DNA of 64,000 nt from Boesenbergia rotunda. Its lineage: Eukaryota > Streptophyta > Magnoliopsida > Zingiberales > Zingiberaceae. The notes beneath the pieces were generated by a model, which saw only the letters and a list, made by a program, of their open reading frames with translations, ran no database searches and was not told the DNA's origin. The DNA lies in the NCBI GenBank assembly GCA_024364735.1, contig JAGFNQ010005674.1:307900-371899 (forward strand). Reading direction: 5' to 3'. This document shows positions 46,144-58,714 of the stretch, in pieces. The translations under genes were made by a program, and so were the position numbers. Position 1 is the stretch's first letter. Every line of letters begins with the position of its first letter.

Positions 46144-47936
46144 TCATGAAGCGCGACACATTCCCAATTCCCGTCTAAGGAAACTAAATTCACTCTCGGG
46201 AAGTGGTTTAGTGAAAATGTCAGCTAGGTTTGACTTTGACTTTACATGTGAGAGTATGATGTTCCCTCTAGCTACATGATCCCTAATGAAGTGATGTCTT
46301 ACTTCAATATGTTTTGTCCTAGAGTGATGGACCGGATTCTTGGTTAAGTTAATTGTGCTAATGTTATCACATAACACTTGCACACCCTTATAACCCAATC
46401 CATAGTCCTCTAAGGTGTAGATCATTCACAACAATTGTGATATACACTCTCCCATGGCGATATATTCTGCCTCGGTAGTGGAAAGAGCAACACAATGTTG
46501 CTTCCGACTCGACCAACTTACTAGAGACAATCCTAGGAATTGGCAGCCCCCACTAGTGCTTTTCCGGTCCAACTTACATCCAGCGTAGTCGGAATCCGTA
46601 TAGCCCATCAAATCAAAAGATTCGGTACGGGGATACCAAAGACCTACACCAATTGTGCCCTTGAGATATCTCAAAATTCGCTTAACAGCAATTAGGTGAG
46701 ATTCCTTGGCACAGACTTGATACCTAGCGCACATACCTACAGCAAATAGTATATCTGGTCGACTAGCTGTGAGGTATAGCAAGCTACCTATCATGCTTCG
46801 ATACTGAGTTAGATCAACGGGTTTACCACTCTCATCATTGTCCAATCTTGTGTTTGTAGCCATGGGAGTGGTTACCTCTTTTGAATCACTCATATTGAAT
46901 TTTCGAAGCATTTCATGTGTGTACTTTGATTAGTGCACATGGATACCATCGCGAGTTTGCTTGATTTCAAGTCCGAGGAAGAAAGTCAACTCTCCCACTA
47001 GACTCATTTCAAACTCACTCTCCATGTGTCCGATAAATTCATGTAAATAGCCCTTGTTGTTTGAGCCACAAATTATGTCATCGACATATACTTGGGCTAC
47101 AAATATATTGTCACCATCTCTTCGTAGAAATAGTGTAGGGTCTATTTGACCTCTAATGAAACCTTTTTCAATCAAGAATGTTGACAACTGCTCATACCAA
47201 GCCCGGGGTGCTTGTTTAAGACCATAGAGTGTCTTCTTGAGCTTGTACACGTGGTTTGGATGTTCGGTACTCTCAAACCCCTGAGGTTGTTCGACATAGA
47301 CTTCTTCCCTAATTAAACCATTTAGGAATGCCGATTTGACGTCCATTTGAAATAGTTTGAAGTCTCGATGTGCTGCAAATGCAAGCATCAATCAGATGGA
47401 CTCTAATCGTGCCACGGGAGCATAAGTCTCATCATAATCAAGACCTTCAACTTGACTGTAGCCCTTGGCTACCAAGCGTGCCTTGTTTCTAATGATTTCT
47501 CCCTTGTGGTTTAATTTGTTCTTGAAGACCCATTTAGTTCTAATAATAGTGGTCTTCTTGGGTCTAGGGACTAAGTCCCAAACCTGACTCCTCTCGAACT
47601 GTCCTAGTTCATCTTGCATTGCAATAATCCAATCGGGATCATTTAATGCTTCATCAATTTTTCTAGGTTCAATTTCAGAAATTAGAGCAACTTCATTAGC
47701 CTCATTCCTGAAGAATGATCTAGTCCTAACCCCTTGATGAATGTCTCCAACGATTTGATCTTGGGGATGACTAGAGGCTAATCTCGTTTGTCTTGGTGTT
47801 GGTGGTGCTTCTTGAACGAGTTCACTAGACACAAGTTCAGCCTCAGGATCAGGCTGATCAATGAGTTGTCTAGGCTCATCGTCATCAGACTCATCACCAT
47901 CAACAATACTCGGATTTTCATTCAAACTAAGTCTCC
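46144..47936 (-). pseudogene. SIRE-like pol: reverse transcriptase and RNase H
   Basis: The minus-strand frame runs from 47936, where a CACTA insertion cuts it, to the stop at 46144. RT landmarks are WVFKNKLNHKGEI, ARLVAKGYSQVEGLDYDETY, FQMDVKSAFLNG, KKTLYGLKQAPRAWYEQL and the catalytic YVDD. RNase H landmarks are GYTDSDYAGCKLDRKSTSGG, ALSTTEAEYIAM and HHFIRDHV. Three in-frame stops interrupt it (near 47392, 46930 and 46426). Each can be explained by one C-to-T or G-to-A change at a conserved position. No frameshift is seen in this part. Reading frame continues across the CACTA insertion into 58712. Confidence 0.93.
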
Positions 47937-47939
47937 TTA

Positions 47940-48660
47940 CACTAGTAGAATTTCCTTAATATACTTCGTATATTCACCGAAGTCATAGATAGATAATTAC
48001 CGAAGTAGACGCACGTGAAGTAAAAAGGGATTATTTTACTTCGCCATATAACCGAAGTCATATCCATGAAATTAGCGAAGTCTTTTACCGGTTCAAAGAG
48101 GCAAACCGGTTCAGAGTTGGACCGATTCTGAAGTAAAAACTTGTCTTTTACTTCGTTGGTTTTGTAAAGTGCCGAAGTAATCAATGATATAAAACTTTAT
48201 ATTTTAAATTAATTATCGAAGTAAAAAAATATCAGTTACTTTAGTAGTTTTGTAATGCGACGAAGTAATATATGATATGTAACTTCACAGTTTACATTAT
48301 TTATCGAAGCAAATATATTTTATAACTTTGCTAGTATTTATATTTATCGAAGTATATAGTATTATGTTACTTCATCATATACGTTTATTGGCACAGTAAT
48401 CGATTTCAAAGACTTCATTATTTTTTATGATACAGAGGTAATAAATTTGAAACGACTTCACAATTATTAAATTGTGATGAAGTAAATATATTTTTTAACT
48501 TCATCACAATTTAAATGGATGAAGTATTTTATTTTTGATTACTTCACCAACAAATTTTATTATCGAAGTAAATAATCATATTTTATTACAATATAATTTT
48601 AATTTAATGAAGTAAATATCGATTACCACCGCACTAATTTAATAAAAGAGTGAAGTAAAA
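47940..48660. repeat. CACTA subterminal repeat region, left
   Basis: More than ten ACTTCG/GAAGTAA-type motifs in both directions occur in AT-rich DNA. They pair in character with the right end. Confidence 0.85.
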
Positions 48661-48847
48661 ATTGATTTTACTTCATTAAAATTAAACAATTATCCATTCA
48701 AAATGATAAATACATATCAACGAATCCATCAATGCACAAGTACATATCCACAAATCCACAAGTATATATAACCAAAATATATATCCACAAGTATATCCAA
48801 AATCCATAATGAAAGATCAAAATATGTATCCTAAGTACACCACAAAT

Positions 48848-51800
48848 TTAGACACCTACATATGAGTAGACAAATTCACTCCATTCACTTCTAACTTCAT
48901 CATATTCGGATTGTTGGTAATATTGATCCTTGATTGTTCCTGCAAACTTTTAAGCAAAAATACAAAATACATTAGATTCATCCAACTGTAATAGTTTATC
49001 TCAATTATAAACCAAAGCATATAATACAAAAAATATTACCATCCTCTCCAACTGTGGATTTTCACATTCAACTATCTCTTTCATGTACCTCATCACACAA
49101 TATCCACATTCAATTGAACCACTTTGTTTTAGATTACTCTACAATGAAATATAAAAGGTAATGTAATGGTCACAATCAAGTTATAAGAACCATCCATTCA
49201 TATCTTCATACATAAGCACAATACTTACTGTTAATTGTTTAAAACCTGGTCTTTTAGAGATACCCTGTGAGGCATTATACATCTTAACTCCACTACATTT
49301 TAAAAAGTAAAAAATTTAGTTTTTTCCATATTTATAAGTGAATGCATACATTCAAAATCAACATAATCTACTACTTACTTGGTCACTATAGTTTTCCATG
49401 CATCGTCGCGAATTCTATTTGACACGGAGTCCAATACATATATCATATCTTTATCTTCATTGACGATAGTCAAAATCCAATGGTACCTGAAAAAATGAAA
49501 ATATAGCATTGATTAGTATGCTGCCATATGATTTTTTGAGGAGAAAGAACATGCATAAAGAAAATTTGCATAAAGAAGCCAAGCAACATGACAAACGAAG
49601 AAACCTCACAACATCAATAAATAGCTAAAATATTACCCAATGTTATATGGGATGAGGCAAATGCTATCTCTACACACTGCTTTTAAGTGATCAGCAATAT
49701 TTTGTGATAAGTTACGACCATCTTTGGCAAGTGGACATGTAGGTATGTAGTCGGGATCCATAAATGAAATATAATCAGCTCTGTCTTCGTCCCTCAAATA
49801 TTTGTAGAGATAACTGCACTCAAATATTATATAACTCAGTTAGAAATGTTTCAAGATATGAACAAGTTCCAAAAAAAATATAAATATGCAAACAAACATT
49901 GTATGTTAGACATAACATACCCCATATAACTCAAAATTTGTCTGGCACCTATCTCTCTCATCTCCATAAAGCATAGGATATCTTCTCTTAGCAATCGTAT
50001 GCTTTTAGGACGTCCAAACATAGCATCCTCAAACTTAATGTATATGCTCTCCGATTCATTCATCAATCTAACAACATGAGAATAAATATACTTGCATGCC
50101 ATAGGTAATGTTTTTTCAATATCCTTGAACTTGTCGCGCTGACCAGGAACATCCGACAGAGCAAATGGTTGAGGTTTCCCCTTTTTCTACAATTTAAAAT
50201 ATTTGTATAAGTATTCTAAACTAAATCATTGTCCAAGCAACGTATATAATATTTGCAAACACAAAATTTAAAGTACCTTTATCGTTGGAAAAATTACCAA
50301 CTCCTTCGGCCAACCAACAACAACTCCAATTGCATCATTGATGATTTTTGGTCCAGACTTAATTGGGATTGGAAGTTCTGCTTCTTCATCTAAGACAACA
50401 TCAATAGATACTTTGAAATTATGTTCCCCAAGTGGAACATGGTGAATCATGATATTTGGACCTCCTTCGGATATTATTGTACCATATGCTACCACATTTT
50501 CACGTTGCTTTATGGCCAAATGACATTTTTTCCCCTGTTAAGAACAATAAGTATTATATATAAACATACGAATGTGAAACAAAAATAATTTGACTTGAAA
50601 TAAAAAAAATATAGAACCTTCATATTTGATGTATCGCACTCATAAACTTCTTCCACATCATCAGGTAGTTTTGGATCTTTCATGTTTGAGCACTTGTTGG
50701 ATACTATAGTCTCAGAAGTTCGATCATTGATGACAGCAAGTTGAGCCTTCAATTTCTCCAATTCAGCTTTTAAAATCTTATTCTCTTCCAATTGAGCACT
50801 TGTTGAGATTGATTCTCTCTTCTTTCTTGGAGTTTTAAAAAAGACTTGAGGTTTCACGAACCCTCCCACACCTCGAACTCTTCCATAGTGTTCTTGGCTT
50901 CCTAAGGCAGTGGTTAGTACATCATTCATTCCAGACGATTTAAACTCCCCTTTGATTTTCTTTTCGAACAAGTCATCCTACAATTAGAGACATAACAAAT
51001 CAATCCAAAAACTACTATTTTATTTATCTACGCAATATGAAGATTGAATAAAATTAAACATTTACAATTTTTGTGACGACGTCTAACGTCTCCACATCTG
51101 TGATATTGCCAGATTTGTCTTCTCGGGCTTTACGCCAAAGCACCGATCTATCAACTTCCTCATCTTCAGCAATTATGTTCTTTTCTCTCTACAATTCCAA
51201 AATTCATTACCTTTCGAACATGGAAAAATTACTAAAAATAATGATTCATACTTACCATTTCAGCCTCCAACCCGATGTAACCCTTGCGAGACAATCTGTG
51301 GTGATATTTACAATGCATGGACCGTTCTTTTTGTTTTTGGTGAATAACCTACATCATTATGATCTTCAATTAAATATGAAATTAATAGTTCTTAAATGAA
51401 ACATGACAATTCTTAAAGTATACCTCCCATGATGGATCTAGTCTCATATCAACAAATGCTTTCCAATCTGCTAATGGGAACTGATACTGACTTGGTGGAG
51501 TATTCAACTTTTCCGGATTATTTCTATTCGGCCAAATAAACCTGCTAGTCAATTTATTTTTGAAATCTCGCCACTTTTGAGCTGCAGAACTCATCACATC
51601 AAACTCACTTTGTGGCGCTAATTCAAAAACATTCTGCAACAAACAAATTAGTTGACACAATTTCATATCATATAAGTTGTAACAAATAGATTCAAGCATC
51701 ATTCTACTTACTGAGATCTCTTCCCACACTTTCTGTTTGATATTTTCAGGAACATCAGGCCAAGACTTTATATTGATTGGCACCATGGATCTAGCAATAG

Positions 51801-52029
51801 AGCCAATGTATGATTGTAAAGCTCTTCCATTTGCATTGTATACTGGCCTCCCCATGTCATCATAATCAATCTTTGCTTTTTTTCCCCATCGTGAAGCTGC
51901 AGTTAGTTTGCACATCATTGTAGGTCCTCTCTTATTCTTCTGCACATGTACAAGTTGTTCTTCTTCATCATTAAGTCCATGTAGCTCCTGATTAACTGTC
52001 TCTTTTTTTCTCTCTTTTTTACGATCCAT
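48848..52029 (-). CDS. PTTA/En-Spm protein with Ulp1-type protease domain, 12 exons
   Basis: The model is complement(join(48848..48946, 49040..49138, 49229..49292, 49379..49486, 49637..49813, 49921..50186, 50277..50534, 50618..50977, 51066..51188, 51256..51348, 51424..51633, 51712..52029)), 2175 bp, 724 aa, all GT-AG and in frame. N-terminal half: a basic start, then a PTTA/En-Spm-type domain (WPDVPENIKQKVWEEI; SAAQKWRDFKNKLTSRFI), and a coiled coil (LEENKILKAELEKLKAQL). C-terminal half: a C48 cysteine protease of the Ulp1/SUMO-protease type. HW (YHWILTIVNEDKD), the Asp in YVLDSVS, and Gln and Cys in KQSGSIECGYCV are the expected catalytic residues. The first half probably binds the subterminal repeats. 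The protease may remove SUMO from host or element proteins (inference). No stop or frameshift is seen. Confidence 0.85.
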
Positions 52030-52427
52030 TATGTTCTCCGCTGTATAACAACATGAATGAAACCAATGTTAAAATCTACATAGTAACATGGATAATTAAA
52101 CTATCATAAACAAAAACATAACATGAATAATAATAATAACATAAACGTAAACATGGCATAAATAATAACAATAAGATTTAAGTCATTCAACATACAAAGT
52201 TAAACTCTACGACACTTTCTACCATAAAAAGTTATAAACAGTAACCAACGGGAATGTTGAATTGGGATAATGCATCTTATCTTCCATTATTCTTAAAAAA
52301 GCAACTGCATGAACAGGAATACAATGACTTCATGATAAAAATGCATAATCATGATAAAAATGCAGAAACATGATAAAAATACATAATAAAGTGTCTTTTC
52401 TTGTCCATAACATAAAAGTATAAATCA

Positions 52428-55400
52428 TCATTTCATCTTATTTGTTTCCCAGACACCCTCCTTTTCTGATCTAAAGTATCTTGCATGAACAGGAATACAA
52501 TGAGTATCAACATCATCAATTGGTCGAGATTCAGGAATACTAGTCCAACCATCATTCTCTTCCTCATAACATCTATTCGGCACTGGGAGCACAATTGACC
52601 ATCCTTTTTTTAAAGGATCATCAATATAAAAGACTTGATTGACTTGACTTGCAAGGACAAATTCATCATTTTTGTGGCCTCGTTTGTTCATATTCACCAG
52701 GGTGAAGCCACATTCATCGTTGTTGATTACTCCCTTGTCATTTGCAACCCACGCACACTTGAAAAGAGGAACTTGAAATTGATGATAATCTAATTCCCAT
52801 ATTTCTTCAATCACTCCATAAAAAGTCACGTCAGCCATTAAAGGATTCTTATCTTTGGCACTACAAACAAGCATGGTGCTGGCAACTAGAGAAACTCCAC
52901 TGTTTTGGCAAACTCTCTCATCATCCCGTGTCTTTGTTTGATATAAATTACCATTTATCACATAACTGCTATACTTGATGACATGTGCACGTGGTCCATG
53001 AGCTAGCCATGTCAATGTCGAAGTCTTTCCACCATTACAGTTGTCTATTTCACCAGCCACCTAACATGTATTCAATTTGAATAGAGTGATTAAAATAATA
53101 ACTACAACTTGTTTAACGCAAATTGCATAAAAAAAATTAATGCATCCACCTAACCTTTGCATGAAACCAATCAATGAACCTCTTGTTGTGAGCATCTTGT
53201 ATCCACCTTTCATCTGTCTCTTTTTTTGGAAACATCGACTTCAGGAAGATTTTATGTTCACTGTGGCAATATATATATATATATATATAATAATTATTAT
53301 TATTATAAACAATATATATTGGCAATTATACAGTGTACAGATTAATAAATTAATACAACGCACTTACATTATGTAGGGAGAAACTTCTTCTGTATTTTCC
53401 AATACAGTCAAATGTGCTTGTTGGAGATCAACTTGTTGCACTACAATTGGTGCTTTGCATGCTAAGAAGCCAGGAGCGTTTGCTTTGGGGTCTCGAATTG
53501 ATTGAGGGACCCCAACAGGATCAACGTTATTGAGGTATTCTGAACAAAACTCAATGGCTTCTTCAGCTGAATATCTCTTAACAATACAACCTTCAGGATG
53601 TTTTCGACTGCCGACATAACTCTTAAGCACCTTCATGTATCTTTCGAACGGATACATATATCGAAAATACACTGGTCCACATAATCGGACTTCTCGAACA
53701 AGATGGACTGTTAAGTGAAGCATGACATCAAAGAAAGAAAGAGGAAAATACTGCTCCAATAAGCATAGCGTAACAACCAAGTCAGATTGCAGTTTATCTA
53801 ACTTGGCTACACTATAACCTTGCAACAAATATCTTTGAAGAAGAAACATAGTCTTATGATGGCATATCTAACATGTTTTGGTAGCGCATCACGTATGAGT
53901 ATTGGCAGGAAATATTGCATTAGAACATGACAATCATGAGATTTCAATCCAATCAACTTTAGCTCAGACATGCACACAAGATTTTTCATGTTTGACGAGA
54001 AACCTTCTGGAACTTTTAAATCCATTAATGATTGACAGATTTGTAACTTTTCTTTTTTTGTGAATGAGCATGCAGCAAGGGGAAGATATGTTCTTTTTTC
54101 ACCAAATTTAGGAGCCAATTCAGGTCTAACTCCCATTTGAACCATGTCTAACCTAGCTGCCACATTGTCCTTAGTTTTCCCTTTAACATCCATCAAAGTA
54201 TTAATGAGGGATTCGAAGACATTTTTCTCAATGTGCATCACATCGAGACAATGCCTAACATGTAGGTGCTTCCAATAAGGGAGATTGAAAAAAACTGACT
54301 TCTTCTTCCAACATTTTCTGAAATTTGTTGCGTCGAAATCTTTTTCTTCTTTACTGTCTTCCACGTTATTCTCCTTTGGATTGTTTTTTCTTTTACCTTT
54401 AACATTAGTCTTTTTTCCAAACTCACACTTTATGTCTGAAAGCTTGTCAAACAAGGTAACCCCAGATAATGGTGTAGATGCTTCTCCATGTTCTTCCATA
54501 CCATTAAATTCCTTCATTTGCTTCCGATAGGGATGAAATCGTGGTAGGAATCGTCGATGACCAACAAATGACATTTTCTTCCCATTTTCCAAATACTTTG
54601 CATAAGTATCTTCTCCGCATACGGGACAGGCATAATAACCATGTGTAGTACATCCACTAAGGTTACCATATGCAGGAAAGTCATTAATGGTCCATAATAA
54701 GACTGCTTTAAGAGTGAAAAACTGTCTTCGATAAGCATCATAGACACCATCAACTCCTTCCCACAATTGTTGCAAATCTTCAACTAGCACCTCGAGATAG
54801 ACATCTATATCGTTTCCTGGCTGTTTAGGCCCTGATATGAGCATAGTTAGCATAACGAATTTCCTCTTCATACACATGTTTGGAGGCAGATTATAGGTGA
54901 CTAACATGATTGGCCAGCAGCTGTACTTACTACTAAGGTTGCTGTAAGGATTAATGCCATCAGCTGCAAGTGCTAGGCGAAGATTTCTTGGCTCACTTTC
55001 AAAGTCAGGCCACATATGATCCACCAACTTCCAAGATGGTGAATCTGCTGGATGACGTAACTGACCATCAACTCCTCTAGTTTCTGCATGCCATGTTAAA
55101 TTTTTTGAGGTCTCTAAAGATTTAAACATGCGCTTAAATCTTGGTATAGGAGGGAAATACCACACGACCTTGGCAGGAACACCTTTCTTCTCAATGTTCT
55201 TCTTAGTTAGCTTCCACCGAGACAAGCCACATTTAGGGCAGTTTACACAGTCTTTATATTGCTTCCTATAAAGAATACAATCATTGGAACAAGCATGAAT
55301 CTTTTCATGAGTCAACGCCAAACAACTCAATGTCTTTTTTACATCATACATTTTTGATGGCAGATTGTGATTATCGGGCAACATATCCCCAAAATCCATT

Positions 55401-55891
55401 AGTAAATCTGAAAATAAAGCATCACTCATCCCATGCCTTGCTTTAGTATTGTACAATTTCACAAGGGCACTCAACTTTGTATAACGTTTACATCCATTGT
55501 ATAACGGCTTCTCTGCATCCTCCAAAAATTTCATAAAAGATTCTGGATTTTCTGTATAGTTATCATATGCTGCCTGACACATATTAGCAGTTTCAAAATC
55601 ATCGTGATAATTATCAATTGGCTCATGGTTGATACTCAAATTTACTCTATCATTCTCAACAGACTCACCATGCCAAATCCAATTTACGTAATTTTGACTA
55701 AAACCATGGAAATAAAGATGCTCTCGAATGGACTTAACCGATCCTTTTTTCAGATTTAAACATTTGCAACAAGGACAATGAATTAAATTAGGGTCAATAT
55801 GAGGATTCTGTAAACAACCACTAATGAACTGTTCCACACCCTCTTCATACTGTTTAGACCTTCTATCGGATTGAATCCAAGATTTATCCAT
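52428..55891 (-). pseudogene. TNP2-type CACTA transposase with one frameshift
   Basis: The model is complement(join(52428..53060, 53155..53260, 53368..55891)). The first ORF starts MDKSWIQSDRRSKQYEEGV at 55891 and runs 694 codons. It has the Transposase-associated domain (about 1-77, CPCCKCLN), a zinc-ligand CPKCGLSRW segment, and the Transposase_21 core (WHAE, LAADGINPYSN, GPKQPGNDIDVYLEVL, CPVCGED). DUF4218-like sequence (LVVTLCLLEQYFPLSFFDVMLHL; CGPVYFRYMYPFERYMK) follows one frame off. One base is missing near 53810, so the intact protein (about 1087 aa) is not made unless this is a sequence error. The last exon carries a DUF4216-like region (FKCAWVANDKG). Its role would be to cut and join the element ends. 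Confidence 0.9.
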
Positions 55892-58711
55892 TTCAGTCTA
55901 GTAAAATCACAAAAAAAGTAACAATAAACTTTGTGAACATAACCTGAAAATATTACAGTAAATAAGCAAAAGTAATAGAGAAAAACGACATCAATTTATG
56001 ATAATTCATGCTATATGATGTGGAAGAAGCAATATTACAAGGGAAAGAATTCTCCTTTTATCTAGTAAAAAAACCTCTAAATGATTGCAACAGTAGAAAT
56101 GGCTTAGTAACATGCTAAATTGTTACTAACAAATCTATTAAGATGTTCTGTCAACATGTTTGTGGTAAACTCTGTTTGAATATATATTGTAGCTTTTTCC
56201 CATACTAAAATCTGATAAGCATTATATCAGAGACAGAATATTCAAAGAACAAACAAAATGAGGTAAGTAATTCTGTTACCTAATTCCAAAATAAAAAGTA
56301 TAAACTCCAATACAATATTAATGTTTCTCAAATGGACACGTCAATAGTCCTTCTGCAAGTATAAATAACTTAATGGAAAACATAATCTGTCGCTTCTTTA
56401 AACACCTTGTGCTTTATAATTATAGTCACTCTCTCGGATTAAGGAATTCCTCACGCGGGAGAGAGCCATGCTTCCTAAGAATGCCAAAACGAAAAGACAA
56501 GAACATCTGGCCATACACTCCTAATAGGATGATCAAGTTCCTTTACTCGTGGATGAAGTAAAGAGAAGACTTGAGGAAGCCAGGGCGCTGGATGAGTACT
56601 ATCGGAAAATGCTGGGCCTAGGATAATGCTGAGCTGAGGCCATCTAGGATAAAAAGTGGAGGGAAGCAAAAATGAACCTACTTAAATATATATATAAAAT
56701 AATAATACAATTATGTGTCTGGTCCAAGCCTAATAAAATTTATGTAATTGATGTATACAATATCTTGTTTTGATAATGGTAAAAAGTGTGAAAATTAATA
56801 AAAGCAATAACCAGAAAATGATCTTGTATCTAGGTTTATATATGGAGAGACAGTCTTTTCACATGAACCCACAAGTATTATGCAAAATATAATAAGTACA
56901 AAATATAATATCAAAAGGAAACAAGTCAAACAACAATAGCGCATGTAACAATAGCATACCAGACACAGAAGAAAGTTCCAAGATAACACATCAATACAAT
57001 ACAATAATACATCAATACAGAAGAAAGTTCCAAGATAACACATCAATACAATACAAAGAATACATAAAAAATGACAAATCAATAACACATCAATACAATA
57101 CAGAGCACATGTAACAATAGAAGTCAACAAAAGAATCAAATTTATTTTTGTTTTTTGGAAAAGAACTAACCTGAATGCAGAATGCAATTCCCAAGATATT
57201 GTTTGCGAGCCAATGTTTTTTGAGAGTATACCAGACACAGAAGAAAGTTCCAGGTATTGATGCTACAACCTGAGAAGTATACAACTTGAATACAACTTGA
57301 ATAATGACAACCTAGCAAACACAACATTCTGTCTCATCTCCTATAATGATCTTTTATATAGTAATGATATACAACTTGAATACTTACCTAGCAAACACAA
57401 CATTATATAGTAATAATCTTTTAAAGTCACAATTTTCATTATGATAAAGTCTAGATTTCCTACATACTTGGAAAAGATCTCTAATTTTTGTAAGTATCAG
57501 GGTCCCCATGTAATTAAAAGAAGCTGTAAAATCACTAATCTTGGATATCACTAATCTGGAAGACATAAACTAAAAGTAAAATCACAAATTGAAGCACGAT
57601 GTGGATTGAATCCAAGATTTATCCATTTTCAGTCTAGTAAAATCACAAAAAAGTAACAATAAACTTTGTGAACACATACTTTCCTTTGATCTCAAAGAAA
57701 ACCAACTTAACTTAACTAAAGAAGCTGTAAAAAAGAAAAACAAATTGAAGCACGATGTGGAGTATGAACAAGAAGAGAAATGCAGAGAAGCACGATCTGT
57801 GGAAAGAAGCTGTAAAAAAACTGTAAAAAAGAGAAGTACCGTCCAGTATGTACCAATCTTATAAACAAGAAGAGAAGTGCAAAGAAGCTGTAAAAAAAGA
57901 AAAACAAATTGAAGCACGATCTGTACCAATTTTATTCCTGAACTTAAAACAAAACAAGATACGAGTGTAAACAAGAAGAATAAAACAGATATGGAGCCAG
58001 ATTTTACCGTCCAGTCTGTGGTCGCCGCAAAGAAGAAGCAGAAAAGAGAATGATAGGGGGATCGCGATCTGTGGTCGCGATCTGTGGTCGCCGAGAAGCA
58101 GGAGCAGAGAAGTGATGTGAACGGAGAAGAGAAGAGATGGGAAACAACCTAGGTCGCCGAAGCAGAGCAGGGCAGAGAAGCTTAGGTCGCCGTCGCCGAT
58201 CGAGAAGAGATGGGTGACGTTGCGCGAAGCGATCGGCGGACTTTGTTTTAGGTTAAGTGCGGTAGAAAAGTAGGGATCAAGCGATCGAATATCAAGGGAC
58301 TTAGCTGCGGAGCGGGAGAAATTTAGGGGATTAAGCTGCGGAGCGGGTCCCGCGCGGCGCCAAGCGAAATAGGGGTTAACTGCATAGCGGGAAAAATTAA
58401 TTAGGGATATTAGCTGCGTTTGCGGGAGAAAAATCGGTTCAGATTTTATTTTATTTTACCGGTTCAATTTTATTACTTCGCCAATTAAAATTATAAATTT
58501 TATTGTAAACCTTATTACTTCATTAAATACAAATTATGAAGTAATAGTTATTAATTTTTTTTAAAAAAGTCTATTTTTTTTAATCTATGAAGTCTAAAAC
58601 TATATTTACTACGTCAATTTTATTATCGAAGTTTATTAATATATATTACTTCGTCACTAATTATCGTCGAAGTAATTGTTGGCGAAGTCTATTATCAAAA
58701 TTCTACTAGTG
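55892..58711 (-). other. CACTA 5' region: leader duplications and subterminal repeats
   Basis: 57602-57676 repeats the 75 bp around the transposase start (55868-55942), including a second ATG with the first seven codons. A tandem duplication lies at about 56950-57057 (GAAGAAAGTTCCAAGATAAC, twice). 57720-57915 holds repeated GAAGAGAAGTGCA.GAAGC units. 58040-58090 has a tandem GATCTGTGGTCGC motif. The right subterminal repeats follow to 58711. No other coding region was found. Confidence 0.75.
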
Positions 58712-58714
58712 TTA

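Larger units (their letters stand above)
47940..58711 (-). mobile_element. CACTA transposon inside the copia pol gene
   Basis: Both ends read CACTAGTAGAATTT inward. A 3-bp duplication TTA flanks the element (47937-47939 and 58712-58714). Length is 10,772 bp. Subterminal regions (47950-48660 and 58440-58700) hold many ACTTCG/CGAAGT motifs in both orientations, the expected binding sites of the element's own protein. It carries a TNP2-type gene and a PTTA-Ulp1 gene, both on the minus strand. Excision would restore continuous pol coding, so this insertion came after the SIRE-like element. Confidence 0.95.

Noticed and set aside
54238..54783. Frames on both strands inside the TNP2 gene
   Set aside because: They are shadows of the Transposase_21 coding sequence.
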